Assembly: GCA_947588845.1 (NCBI GenBank)
Contig: CANQAR010000010.1
Span: 1 to 49,953, forward strand
DNA from: an uncultured Lachnospiraceae bacterium
GTDB taxonomy: Bacteria > Bacillota > Clostridia > Lachnospirales > Lachnospiraceae
Length of the DNA: 49,953 nucleotides
Reading direction: 5' to 3'
Under the pieces are notes generated by a model. That model saw only the letters and a program-made list of their open reading frames with translations. It searched no databases and was not told the DNA's origin. Positions 7,482 through 15,258 of the stretch are shown here, piece after piece; positions within the stretch are counted from its first letter, which is position 1; every line of letters starts with the position of its first letter. A program made the position numbers and the translations under genes.

Positions 7482-8777
7482 ATGTTTGCAGACAGAGCAA
7501 GGATTATCCTCCGCTCGGGAAAGGGCGGAGACGGACATGTCAGTTTCCGGCGCGAGCTGTTTGTTCCGGACGGCGGGCCGGATGGCGGAGACGGCGGAAA
7601 AGGAGGAGACGTCATTTTTGAGGTGGACACAGGACTGAATACCCTCGCTGATTTCCGGTACAGAAGAAAATTTTCCGCGACAGACGGGGAACCAGGCGGC
7701 AAACGCCGCTGCCATGGAGCAGATGGAAAGGACATCATTCTCAAGGTACCGCCGGGAACCGTCATCAAGGAGGCGCAGAGCGGACAGGTCATTGCCGATA
7801 TGTCCGGAGAAAATACAAGGCAGACGATTCTCAGAGGCGGCAGGGGCGGCAACGGCAATATGCATTACGCAACATCCACGATGCAGGCGCCCAAGTATGC
7901 CCAGCCCGGAAAAGACGCAAAAGAGCTTGAGGTCATTCTTGAACTGAAGGTGATCGCGGACGTGGGACTCGTCGGCTTCCCCAATGTCGGAAAATCGACC
8001 TTCCTTTCCCGGGTGACAAATGCGCGGCCAAAGATCGCCAACTACCATTTTACGACGCTCTCTCCAAATCTTGGCGTCGTCGACCTGGACGGAGGCGGCT
8101 TTGTGATCGCGGATATCCCTGGGCTGATCGAAGGCGCTTCCGAAGGCGTAGGACTTGGCCATGAATTTCTGCGGCATATCGAGCGTACCAAGGTTATGAT
8201 CCACATTGTGGATGCCGCCTCTGTAGAAGGCCGGGATCCCGTGGAAGATATTAAAAAGATCAATGCGGAACTTGCGGCATACAGCGACAAGCTTCCTGGA
8301 AAACCACAGGTCATCGCGGCGAACAAGATCGACGCGCTCTATGTGGAAGAGGGAACCGAAGATCCCGTACAGCGTCTGAAAAAGGAATTTGAACCAGCGG
8401 GTATTCCTGTTTTTCCAATCTCGGCGGTCACAGGAAAAGGCGTAAAAGAACTTCTTTACCATGTGCAGTCCCTGCTTGAGACTCTTCCGCAGGAGGTTAC
8501 CGTCTTTGAGCAGGAATATGATCCGGAACTTCATCTGGTCAGTGAAAATCTTCCGTTTACTGTGGAGCGTTCAAAAGAAGAAGAACATACGTTTCTTGTC
8601 GAAGGTCCCCGCATCGAGAAGATGCTTGGCTACACAAATCTTGAGTCAGAGAAAGGGTTCCGTTTCTTCCAGGAATTTCTCAGGGACAACGGAATTCTTG
8701 ACCAGCTTGAAGCGCTTGGGATCGAGGAAGGAGACACGGTCCGCATCTATGGACTGCAGTTTGACTATTATAAATAA
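7482..8777 (+). CDS. obg: GTPase Obg (ObgE/CgtA)
   Basis: This 431-residue GTPase takes part in 50S subunit assembly and stress signalling. The glycine-rich Obg fold covers about 1-158 (GKGGDGHVSFRRE, then PDGGDGGKGGDV). The G domain starts with the P-loop GFPNVGKS at 165-172 and DIPGLIEGAS as the DxxG region, with NKID as the base-specificity motif. The last 80 or so residues are the Obg C-terminal (OCT) domain found in Firmicutes. The start at ATG 7482 follows GGGGTGAG closely, and the N-terminal MFADRARI is typical. It lies between rpmA and yhbY, the usual order. Confidence 0.97.
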   Translation: MFADRARIILRSGKGGDGHVSFRRELFVPDGGPDGGDGGKGGDVIFEVDTGLNTLADFRYRRKFSATDGEPGGKRRCHGADGKDIILKVPPGTVIKEAQSGQVIADMSGENTRQTILRGGRGGNGNMHYATSTMQAPKYAQPGKDAKELEVILELKVIADVGLVGFPNVGKSTFLSRVTNARPKIANYHFTTLSPNLGVVDLDGGGFVIADIPGLIEGASEGVGLGHEFLRHIERTKVMIHIVDAASVEGRDPVEDIKKINAELAAYSDKLPGKPQVIAANKIDALYVEEGTEDPVQRLKKEFEPAGIPVFPISAVTGKGVKELLYHVQSLLETLPQEVTVFEQEYDPELHLVSENLPFTVERSKEEEHTFLVEGPRIEKMLGYTNLESEKGFRFFQEFLRDNGILDQLEALGIEEGDTVRIYGLQFDYYK

Positions 8778-8791
8778 ATAAGGAGATGCCT

Positions 8792-9109
8792 ATGACAAGC
8801 AAGCAGAGAGCTTATCTGAAAAGCCTTGCAATGAATCTTACGCCCGTTTTTCAGATTGGAAAAGCGAGCCTGACTCCGGAGAACACCGCCGCCATAGCGG
8901 AAGCGCTTGAGGCGCGCGAACTGATTAAAATCAGTGTGCTCCAGAATTGCATGGACGATCCGAACGAACTGGCGCAGATCGTATCTGAGCGTACGCATTC
9001 CCAGGTCGTCCAGGTGATCGGCAAAAAAATCGTTCTCTACAAAGAAGGGAAGGACAACAAAAAGAAGATTGAGCTTCCCAAAGCGAACAAGCAGATGAAA
9101 ACCAGGTAA
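8792..9109 (+). CDS. yhbY: YhbY/CRM-domain RNA-binding protein
   Basis: This 105-residue protein is a single CRM domain: MTSKQRAYLKSLAMNLTPVF, the GKASLTPE turn (KH-like GxxG region), and VVQVIGKKIVLYKE. YhbY proteins associate with pre-50S particles. I choose ATG 8792, because the ATG at 8786 overlaps the AGGAG ribosome site (8781-8785). It starts 14 bases after obg. A perfect 10-base inverted repeat begins directly after its stop codon. Confidence 0.93.
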   Translation: MTSKQRAYLKSLAMNLTPVFQIGKASLTPENTAAIAEALEARELIKISVLQNCMDDPNELAQIVSERTHSQVVQVIGKKIVLYKEGKDNKKKIELPKANKQMKTR

Positions 9110-9110
9110 T

Positions 9111-9172
9111 CCTGCGGCTGCCGTCAGATTATCCGTGCAGGCGCGGGCATCTGGCCGGTATACAGCCGCAGG
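9111..9172. repeat. Long structured inverted repeat between yhbY and nadD
   Basis: CCTGCGGCTG at 9111-9120 pairs perfectly with CAGCCGCAGG at 9163-9172. Inside it, GTCAGAT (9123-9129) can pair with ATCTGGC (9149-9155). The stem is too long, and lacks a T run, for an ordinary terminator. It occupies most of the 108-base gap. Confidence 0.6.
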
Positions 9173-9217
9173 CGGGAGGCAAATACTCCGGAAACAGCGG
9201 GAGGTCTGGCGCGGAAA

Positions 9218-9853
9218 ATGGATACAGAAAAAACAAAGCGCGTAGGAATCATGGGAGGTACGTTTGATCCCATTCACAACGGACATCTGATACTGGCGGA
9301 ATGTGCCTATGAACAGTTCCACCTGGACAAGGTACTGTTTCTGCCGAACGGCAATCCGCCGCACAAGCGGGAGAGCAGCGTCGGAGCTTCCGTCAGAGAC
9401 CGTCAGGAGATGGTGCGTCTCGCGATCGTGAACAATCCGCATTTTGAACTGGATACGGAGGAGCTTCACCGCCGCGGCTGCAGTTATACGAAAGATACAC
9501 TCCGCAGGCTGCATGAGACTCACGGCGATACAGAATATTATTTTATCATCGGCGGGGATTCTCTGATGTCCTTTGACCATTGGAGAGGCCCCGATGAAAT
9601 CTGCCGGTACTGTGTGCTGCTTGCCGCGGTGCGGGACCAGATGAACCAGGAGCAGATGCGGGACCGCATGGATTTCCTCCGCAGAACCTATGGAGCGCGG
9701 ATTGAAAAGCTTCACACGCCGGATCTGGATATCTCCTCAAGCCGTCTGCGGCAGATGCGGCGCGCAGGGGAATCGATCCGCTATTATCTTCCGGATACGG
9801 TCTACGATTATATCCGGAAAACAGGGTTATACCAGAATAACAGTAAAGGATGA
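9218..9853 (+). CDS. nadD: Nicotinate-nucleotide adenylyltransferase
   Basis: This 211-residue enzyme transfers AMP from ATP to nicotinate mononucleotide in NAD synthesis. The nucleotidyltransferase signature GGTFDPIHNGH is at 13-23, with SSSRLR near the C-terminus as the ISSTxxR-type motif. YYFIIGGDSLMSFDHWRGPD is the usual central segment. A GGGAGG site lies 14 bases upstream of the ATG, a long spacing, so the start could be revised slightly. yqeK begins eight bases after its stop, the standard pair. Confidence 0.95.
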   Translation: MDTEKTKRVGIMGGTFDPIHNGHLILAECAYEQFHLDKVLFLPNGNPPHKRESSVGASVRDRQEMVRLAIVNNPHFELDTEELHRRGCSYTKDTLRRLHETHGDTEYYFIIGGDSLMSFDHWRGPDEICRYCVLLAAVRDQMNQEQMRDRMDFLRRTYGARIEKLHTPDLDISSSRLRQMRRAGESIRYYLPDTVYDYIRKTGLYQNNSKG

Positions 9854-9860
9854 ATGGGGT

Positions 9861-10448
9861 ATGAGCGGCTACAATATCTTAAAAATGCAGAAAAAACTTC
9901 GGAAGTATATTGATGAGGACCGTTACTGGCACACGATCGGCGTCATGTACACGGCAGCCTCGCTCGCAATGTGCCATGGAGCCGATATGGAAAAAGCAAT
10001 GGTGGCAGGGCTGCTGCACGACTGCGCAAAATGCATTCCCAACCACAAAAAGCTTAAGCTCTGTGAGCAGTATCATATTCATATCTCCGAGACAGAAAAG
10101 GACGCCCCGTATCTTCTTCATGCACCGCTTGGAGCGAGCATCGCAAAAGACAAATATGATATAACCGACCAGGAAATTTTAAGCGCAATTACCTGGCATA
10201 CGACAGGAAGGCCCGGCATGTCGCTTCTGGACAAGATTATCTATATTGCGGATTTTATAGAACCGATGCGCTGTAAGGCTTCCAATCTCCCCGAAGTACG
10301 CCGCCTGGCTTTCGAAGACCTTGATATGGCCGTCTATGTAACGCTGCGGGATACGCTGCATTATCTGAAAAACAGCGCCAGTCTTGATAAACGCACGATT
10401 GAGGCGTATAATTACTATAAAAGAATTATCAGGGAAAAGGAGGACTAA
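9861..10448 (+). CDS. yqeK: YqeK-type HD-domain Ap4A hydrolase
   Basis: This 195-residue HD-superfamily phosphohydrolase has a first histidine in RYWHTIGVMY, the HD pair in GLLHDCAK and a further histidine in AITWHTTG, which together bind the di-iron or metal centre. Members split diadenosine tetraphosphate symmetrically to two ADP. The ATG at 9861 gives the usual length. The gene follows nadD directly and is followed by rsfS six bases after its stop, so the three are surely one transcript. Confidence 0.92.
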   Translation: MSGYNILKMQKKLRKYIDEDRYWHTIGVMYTAASLAMCHGADMEKAMVAGLLHDCAKCIPNHKKLKLCEQYHIHISETEKDAPYLLHAPLGASIAKDKYDITDQEILSAITWHTTGRPGMSLLDKIIYIADFIEPMRCKASNLPEVRRLAFEDLDMAVYVTLRDTLHYLKNSASLDKRTIEAYNYYKRIIREKED

Positions 10449-10454
10449 TCATAC

Positions 10455-10811
10455 ATGGCAGGAAAAAATTCCAGAGAAATGGCAAAGCTGGCATATGAAG
10501 CGCTCGCCGACAAGAAAGCGCAGGATATCAAGATCATCAATATTGAAGAGGTTTCCGTGCTCGCCGATTATTTCATCATAGCCTCGGGCTCCAACCGCAA
10601 TCAGATCCAGGCGATGGCCGACAATGTGGAAGAGGTTCTTCACAAGGCTGGTTATCCGGTGCGTCAGACAGAAGGATACAGTACGGCAAACTGGATTCTC
10701 ATGGATTTCGGAGATCTGATCGTCCATGTATTTGACTCTGAGAACCGTCTGTTCTACGATCTTGAGCGTATCTGGAGAGACGGAAAAAGCATTACAGCTG
10801 AGGAATTATAG
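10455..10811 (+). CDS. rsfS: Ribosomal silencing factor RsfS
   Basis: This 118-residue Iojap/RsfS protein binds L14 and blocks joining of the ribosomal subunits when nutrients are short. Motifs seen are DYFIIASGSNRNQIQAMADN and DFGDLIVHVFD, with the final YDLERIW. AGGAGGAC precedes the ATG at 11 bases. The position after nadD-yqeK is conserved across Firmicutes. Confidence 0.96.
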   Translation: MAGKNSREMAKLAYEALADKKAQDIKIINIEEVSVLADYFIIASGSNRNQIQAMADNVEEVLHKAGYPVRQTEGYSTANWILMDFGDLIVHVFDSENRLFYDLERIWRDGKSITAEEL

Positions 10812-10859
10812 AAACGAAAAGAACCAAGATCAGGCATCAAATAAAAACAGGAGAAGATT

Positions 10860-11678
10860 ATGGCAGTAGATAAAAGATTTTTAGCCAAAAGTATCCAGAA
10901 AAAGAAATCAATGATCGTTGCATACTGCGCTTTTACGAATATGCCCCTGGTTGTCTGTGATCCGGAATCCTTCAATGACCAGGTATTCCTGTTTGACACG
11001 GAATCACAGCTTCAGGAATTCGCAAAACCTTACACAGAAAAGAAGCTTCTGCTCAAGGGGATCAAATATGAGAATAAAAATTTCCTTGCATTCTTTTCCA
11101 TGCTGTTCAATATCGGTGTGAATGAGCTGGTTTTCACAAGCGAAGGCGGAAAACAGTCCCTGGAGCTGACCGATCTGGTCAGACGCCCTGATTTTTCCAG
11201 ACTCCCGAAAGAAAAACAGCCGGTCTCCAATCCTGAACTGCAGCTCACAGGTCTTTATTTCATGCAGGAGGCGGCAAGGCCGGTTCCAAACGAGGAGAAG
11301 ACCCAGCTTGCAGACCTGGAAGAAGAACTTTCCGCAAATCTTCTGAAGGCCCGCTATATTCTTCCAATCGAACTTCTGGACGGCCCGGAGAGCGACATGG
11401 AAAAGCTGAAGAACAAAAAGTACAGGCTGCCGATCCTGAAAAACAAGAACGGCGATATCCTTCAGCCGCTGTTCACTGATCCGATGGAGCTTGGAAAATT
11501 CAATAAAAATAACAAGTTCAAAGCGCTGGCGATGCCGTTCGGCAATCTTTCAAAGCTCCTGATCAAGGATTCCAAAGGATTCCTGCTGAACCCCGCGGGG
11601 TTTCATATTGTTATGCCAAAGCCTCTGCTCGACGGACTGCAGAACCGTTTTGAGGTAAAACCGGGGGAGGAAGAGTAG
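10860..11678 (+). CDS. SseB-family protein
   Basis: This 272-residue cytoplasmic protein has two parts that resemble SseB folds: residues 15-120 (AYCAFTNMPLVVCDPESFND) and about 165-270 (RYILPIELLDGP, then PLFTDPMELGKF and FHIVMPKPLLDGL). SseB-like proteins have no settled activity in Firmicutes. The ATG at 10860 follows AGGAGAAG. It closes the rplU-to-rsfS run, 48 bases after rsfS, and faces lexA across a structured gap. The family call is fairly firm and the role unknown. Confidence 0.7.
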   Translation: MAVDKRFLAKSIQKKKSMIVAYCAFTNMPLVVCDPESFNDQVFLFDTESQLQEFAKPYTEKKLLLKGIKYENKNFLAFFSMLFNIGVNELVFTSEGGKQSLELTDLVRRPDFSRLPKEKQPVSNPELQLTGLYFMQEAARPVPNEEKTQLADLEEELSANLLKARYILPIELLDGPESDMEKLKNKKYRLPILKNKNGDILQPLFTDPMELGKFNKNNKFKALAMPFGNLSKLLIKDSKGFLLNPAGFHIVMPKPLLDGLQNRFEVKPGEEE

Positions 11679-11772
11679 GCCGGTTCATCTTTTGCACAGA
11701 TGAGGCAGGAAAGCGTATCTGCATCACAGGCATATATTGTTTTCGCAGAGCATTTTGCGGTGCATCCCCCGG

Positions 11773-11889
11773 GATTTCCGGACATTTTGCGTGAGCGGTG
11801 ACCGCGGGACATACCTGTATGTCTTGCCGGTGAACGCCGCGGTCAGCCATGGACTGGACAAAGAAATTTCCATGGTCTGTCCGGAAATC
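11773..11889. repeat. Multi-stem structured element between the SseB-like gene and lexA
   Basis: A 12-base perfect outer stem pairs 11773-11784 (GATTTCCGGACA) with 11878-11889. Within it, TGACCGCGG (11799-11807) pairs with CCGCGGTCA (11837-11845), which encloses GACATAC/GTATGTC (11808-11823). CCATGG at 11847-11852 pairs with CCATGG at 11870-11875. So four stems nest in 117 bases between two convergent genes. No good coding frame explains the sequence. The rest of the 297-base gap shows nothing clear. Confidence 0.65.
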
Positions 11890-11975
11890 ATTCCGGAACT
11901 GGCAAACCGCAGCTGCCGGATTCATGCTCTGCTTCGTATGGAAACGGAATGAAAAGAGCCTGCCCGCAGGCGCGT

Positions 11976-12590
11976 TCAGAAGAACCGGAAAACACCGAAC
12001 ACTTTCCCCAGAATTTTCAATTCTTTCACAATAATGGGATCCATCGTGTCATTCTCAGGCTGAAGACGGAAATAACCATCCTCCCGATAAAACGTCTTGA
12101 CTGTTGCGCTGTCGTCAATCAGAGCGACAACAATATCTCCATTCTCAGCCGTCGGCTGCTGCCGGACAAGAACGCGGTCGCCGTTCAATATTCCCGCATT
12201 GACCATACTGTCGCCTTTGACCGTGAGGATAAAGGTACTCTCATCCGGAATAAACTCTCTGGGTATCGGAAAATAACTCTCAATATTCTGCTGTGCAAGC
12301 AGAGGCTCCCCAGCGGCCACAGTGCCGATCACCGGAATATTGGCCATTTCGCGCCGGTACATATGGAAAGATTCATCCACAATCTCAATTGCACGGGGCT
12401 TGGTCGGATCCCTCCGTATATAGCCGTTCTTTTCAAGAGATTCGAGATGAGAATGCACCGACGAGGTTGACTTCAGACTCACGGCCTGACAGATCTCACG
12501 AACTGTCGGCGGAAATCCGCGTTCCAGCAGTTCATTTTTTATATATTCAAGAATTTCTTCCTGCTTCTTTGTAATTCTGCTTTCTGACAT
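11976..12590 (-). CDS. lexA: LexA repressor
   Basis: This 204-residue SOS repressor has a winged helix-turn-helix at 1-65 ([20 protein letters not shown]) and an S24 peptidase domain. Self-cleavage is expected at A93-G94 (TVAAGEP), with S128 (GDSM) and K165 (ATVKTF) as the catalytic pair. The ATG at 12590 follows GGAGGAAT. An upstream in-frame extension to 12683 runs through the promoter and is rejected. The promoter carries a LexA-like box, implying autoregulation. It is transcribed divergently from the large DUF1002 gene. Confidence 0.97.
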   Translation of the reverse strand: MSESRITKKQEEILEYIKNELLERGFPPTVREICQAVSLKSTSSVHSHLESLEKNGYIRRDPTKPRAIEIVDESFHMYRREMANIPVIGTVAAGEPLLAQQNIESYFPIPREFIPDESTFILTVKGDSMVNAGILNGDRVLVRQQPTAENGDIVVALIDDSATVKTFYREDGYFRLQPENDTMDPIIVKELKILGKVFGVFRFF

Positions 12591-12648
12591 GCTATTCCTC
12601 CATTCCTTCGTATATTCGTACCGCCTGCAGCCTGATTCCTCTGAGCGG

Positions 12649-12687
12649 ATTATAGCATATCCCTCACAGAAAAGTAAACACATGTTT
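12649..12687 (-). promoter_or_regulatory. lexA promoter with LexA-like operator
   Basis: On the minus strand a TATAAT -10 element (12654-12649) lies 18 bases from TTTACT (12678-12673). Overlapping the -35 is AAACATGTGTTT (12687-12676), which fits the clostridial LexA pattern (A/G)AAC-N4-GTT(T/C). The overlap is a classic repression layout. Confidence 0.7.
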
Positions 12688-12727
12688 TCCTTTGAAATCC
12701 TTTAATAATTCTGACTGTTTTGTTTTC

Positions 12728-12756
12728 TTGTATTATCGAAAAGACAGTGCTATAAT
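12728..12756 (+). promoter_or_regulatory. Sigma-A promoter of the DUF1002 gene
   Basis: TTGTAT at 12728-12733 and a perfect TATAAT at 12751-12756 have a 17-base spacer. Transcription would begin about 12763, giving a short leader to the ATG at 12800. Confidence 0.8.
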
Positions 12757-12799
12757 GGGAAAATAAAACAAGCATATTTACGGAAAGAGAGGTCAGATT

Positions 12800-15082
12800 A
12801 TGAGACGTAAATTACTGGCAGTTTTGATGAGTGCGGTCTGCCTTATGGCGGCGGCAGTACCGTCGTCAGTTGTCTTTGCAGACGGAGAGAAGGTTGTCAC
12901 ACTCGGCGCCAATCTGTCGGAAGATCAGAAAAACGCCGTCCTGCGCTATTTTGGAATCGCAGGACAGAATCTTCGTACACTTACAATCACAAATCAGGAT
13001 GAGAGGGATCATCTCGGAGCGTATGTCCCGCTGGAGCAGATCGGAACAAGGACATACAGCTGTGCTCTGGTTAATCCCACAACATCCGGCGGCATTCAGG
13101 TAAAGACCGCAAATCTTACATGGGTAACAAGCAACATGATTGCCTCCACTTTGTCTACCTCCGGTGTTGTCAACTGCGAAGTGCTCGCGGCGGCCCCCTT
13201 TGAGGTATCCGGAACAGGGGCCCTCACCGGCATTCTGATGGCGTATGAGTCCGCGGTCGGAACGCCTCTGGATTCCACAAAAAAAGAAGTTGCGACGCAG
13301 GAACTTGTTACAACGACCACTGTGGCGAACAACATCGGACAACAGCAGGCTGCCAATATTGTAAACGAAACCAAGATCCAGGTAATTCAGGGAAAGGTTA
13401 TCGATGAGCAGCAGATCACGGATATTGTGGAGGATGTGGCGGAGGATCAGGACGTCGCGCTCTCGGAAGATGACCGTGCGCTTATCACGGATCTCCTCGA
13501 AAAGATAGCGGAGCAGGAGTACGATTATGAGGAAATGAAAGACACGCTCGAGCGGGTGGAAAACAATCTGGACGAGCTTTCAGCGCAGAGCGCCGGACAA
13601 CAGATCGAAGGTGCCGGAACAATCGACACGACGCCGGAGGATCCGGTCAATCCGGAGCCTGAGACAGAGCCTGAAACGCTTGCGGAAGACAGTATTCTCA
13701 TGGGCACAGATGATTTTGCGCTCGGCGATTCCGTCCTCATCGACGCGACCAACAAAGAAGCGATCCCGGAAGACGCCCATACACTGGAAACCACGGCTCC
13801 TGAGACACAGGCGGACAATGGTATTGAAATTCCTCCGGCAACTGACGTGTACACAAGTCCGGAAGCAGATGAAAATCTGAATTCCGATGAAAATTCAGGG
13901 GATGACGGATGGGGACTTGGAGATCTCTTCTCCGATGGAACGGATCCGGAGGAAAATCCGAATCCGGACGCAGACATGAACGGAGAAGATTCCGGATACA
14001 CAATTCCGGACGCAGATACGGATGTTTATCCGCCGGCAGGAGAAGACGGACAGGGAACACTTCCGGAAGAAAATGAGGAAGCGGCAGATGACTCCGATTC
14101 CGGAAACTGGTTCACAGATCTGTTCTCCCCGGATGACGAATCCGGAGAGGGAACCCCTGCGGAACCGGCGAATCCTTCGGAAGAACCGGGAGAGGATTCC
14201 GGCGAAGGAGACGGCGGCTGGTTCTCGGATCTGTTCTCATCAGGCGAAGAGGGCAGTAATGAGGATGTCTGGAATGAGGAGGATCAGGGAACCGGAAATG
14301 AAATTCCCGCTGAGACCGCGGCGCCTGCAGAAGAGGGAATTCCGGAAGATTCCGCAGGAGGAGAGGCCGTCACAGAGGCCCCGGAAGCTCCGCTTGTCAG
14401 CATTCCGTTAACAGACCTGCACTTTGTCGAGGTCACCTCAGACGAAACGAACTATGAGCCGCTGCCCGCCGGAATCAGTGAACTTTCCATCTGCTTTACC
14501 AATGGAAATTATGTGCCGGGGACAGGTTCCCTGACCGTCAGCAAAACGTTCGACGGCTCCGAATTTGACACGGTTTCCATGAGTGATTCCAGCCGTGTCA
14601 GAGTTGAACCGATCAGCAGTTCAGGACTTCTTGGCCGATTCGGCTGGGAGACCGGTTATCAGCTGGTTGTTTCTCTGAACAAACCGCTGGAGGCAAATGA
14701 ATCCTTCTATGTGACATTTACAGAAGATATTCTGACGTCCGCAGACGGGACGGCTCATTCCGAAGCTCTGACAGATCCGGAAAGCTGGTGCATCAGCACT
14801 TTGGCTGACGGCCTTGTTCTTGACAAGACCTCGCCGTTTTTGACCGCAGGTTCCACAGTGACCGGACATATTCTGATGGATGCCGGACTTGGCGCTGTAA
14901 GCGCGTCTGTCTCAAATGTAGATCCGGCGATCATGACCTTCGACGTGACAGAATTTTCGGCTGAGGCTCCTGATTTCAATTTGACACTCAGCGGAACAGG
15001 GATGACGACTTTTTCAATCACATACTTTGACGCAGAAGGAAATTCGATTTATACGATCGACTATACATTGACCGTCAGATAA
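12800..15082 (+). CDS. Secreted DUF1002 (YpuA-like) protein with acidic repeat region
   Basis: This 760-residue protein has a clear signal peptide (RRKLLAVLMSAVCLMAAAVP, cleavage near SVVFADG). Residues 30-265 are the DUF1002/YpuA domain, with KVVTLGANLSEDQKNAVLRY near its start. Residues 270-530 are a very acidic, Pro/Glu/Gly-rich linker that holds three related boxes: WGLGDLFSDG (about 371), NWFTDLFSPD (about 436) and GWFSDLFSSG (about 472). The last 230 residues look like beta-sandwich adhesive or bacterial Ig-like domains, ending in a threonine-rich strand. There is no sortase motif or C-terminal anchor. B. subtilis YpuA is an envelope-stress protein; the role here is unknown. Confidence 0.75.
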   Translation: MRRKLLAVLMSAVCLMAAAVPSSVVFADGEKVVTLGANLSEDQKNAVLRYFGIAGQNLRTLTITNQDERDHLGAYVPLEQIGTRTYSCALVNPTTSGGIQVKTANLTWVTSNMIASTLSTSGVVNCEVLAAAPFEVSGTGALTGILMAYESAVGTPLDSTKKEVATQELVTTTTVANNIGQQQAANIVNETKIQVIQGKVIDEQQITDIVEDVAEDQDVALSEDDRALITDLLEKIAEQEYDYEEMKDTLERVENNLDELSAQSAGQQIEGAGTIDTTPEDPVNPEPETEPETLAEDSILMGTDDFALGDSVLIDATNKEAIPEDAHTLETTAPETQADNGIEIPPATDVYTSPEADENLNSDENSGDDGWGLGDLFSDGTDPEENPNPDADMNGEDSGYTIPDADTDVYPPAGEDGQGTLPEENEEAADDSDSGNWFTDLFSPDDESGEGTPAEPANPSEEPGEDSGEGDGGWFSDLFSSGEEGSNEDVWNEEDQGTGNEIPAETAAPAEEGIPEDSAGGEAVTEAPEAPLVSIPLTDLHFVEVTSDETNYEPLPAGISELSICFTNGNYVPGTGSLTVSKTFDGSEFDTVSMSDSSRVRVEPISSSGLLGRFGWETGYQLVVSLNKPLEANESFYVTFTEDILTSADGTAHSEALTDPESWCISTLADGLVLDKTSPFLTAGSTVTGHILMDAGLGAVSASVSNVDPAIMTFDVTEFSAEAPDFNLTLSGTGMTTFSITYFDAEGNSIYTIDYTLTVR

Positions 15083-15108
15083 ATTCATTTTTGAATTTTC
15101 AGGGATTT

Positions 15109-15139
15109 GGGACGTCTTTTGGGGGCGTCCCTTCCCATC
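15109..15139 (+). terminator. Probable terminator after the DUF1002 gene
   Basis: GGGACG at 15109-15114 pairs with CGTCCC at 15126-15131 and is followed by a pyrimidine-rich tract (TTCCCATCTATTT). It lies 27 bases after the stop. The U run is imperfect, so efficiency is uncertain. Confidence 0.5.
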
Positions 15140-15142
15140 TAT

Positions 15143-15170
15143 TTGAAAAACATGTGTTTGTCGTATAGAT
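15143..15170 (+). promoter_or_regulatory. Promoter with LexA-like box upstream of tyrosine recombinase
   Basis: AAACATGTGTTT at 15148-15159 is identical to the box in the lexA promoter when that is read on its coding strand. It lies between a TTGAAA (15143-15148) and a TATAGA (15164-15169), with 15-base spacing. A bound repressor would cover the promoter, which suggests SOS induction of the recombinase at 15259. Confidence 0.6.
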
Positions 15171-15258
15171 CTGGAGAGGGCGTTTTCGCTGCTCTTTCTT
15201 CTTTTCCGGAATTTTTTACAATTCGATTTCAATAATCATATAAAATAAGGGACACAAA

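Noticed and set aside
11737-11952. Short plus-strand frame of 71 codons between the SseB-like gene and lexA
   Set aside because: It coincides with the four-stem structure, has no ribosome site and no likeness, so the structure is the better explanation.
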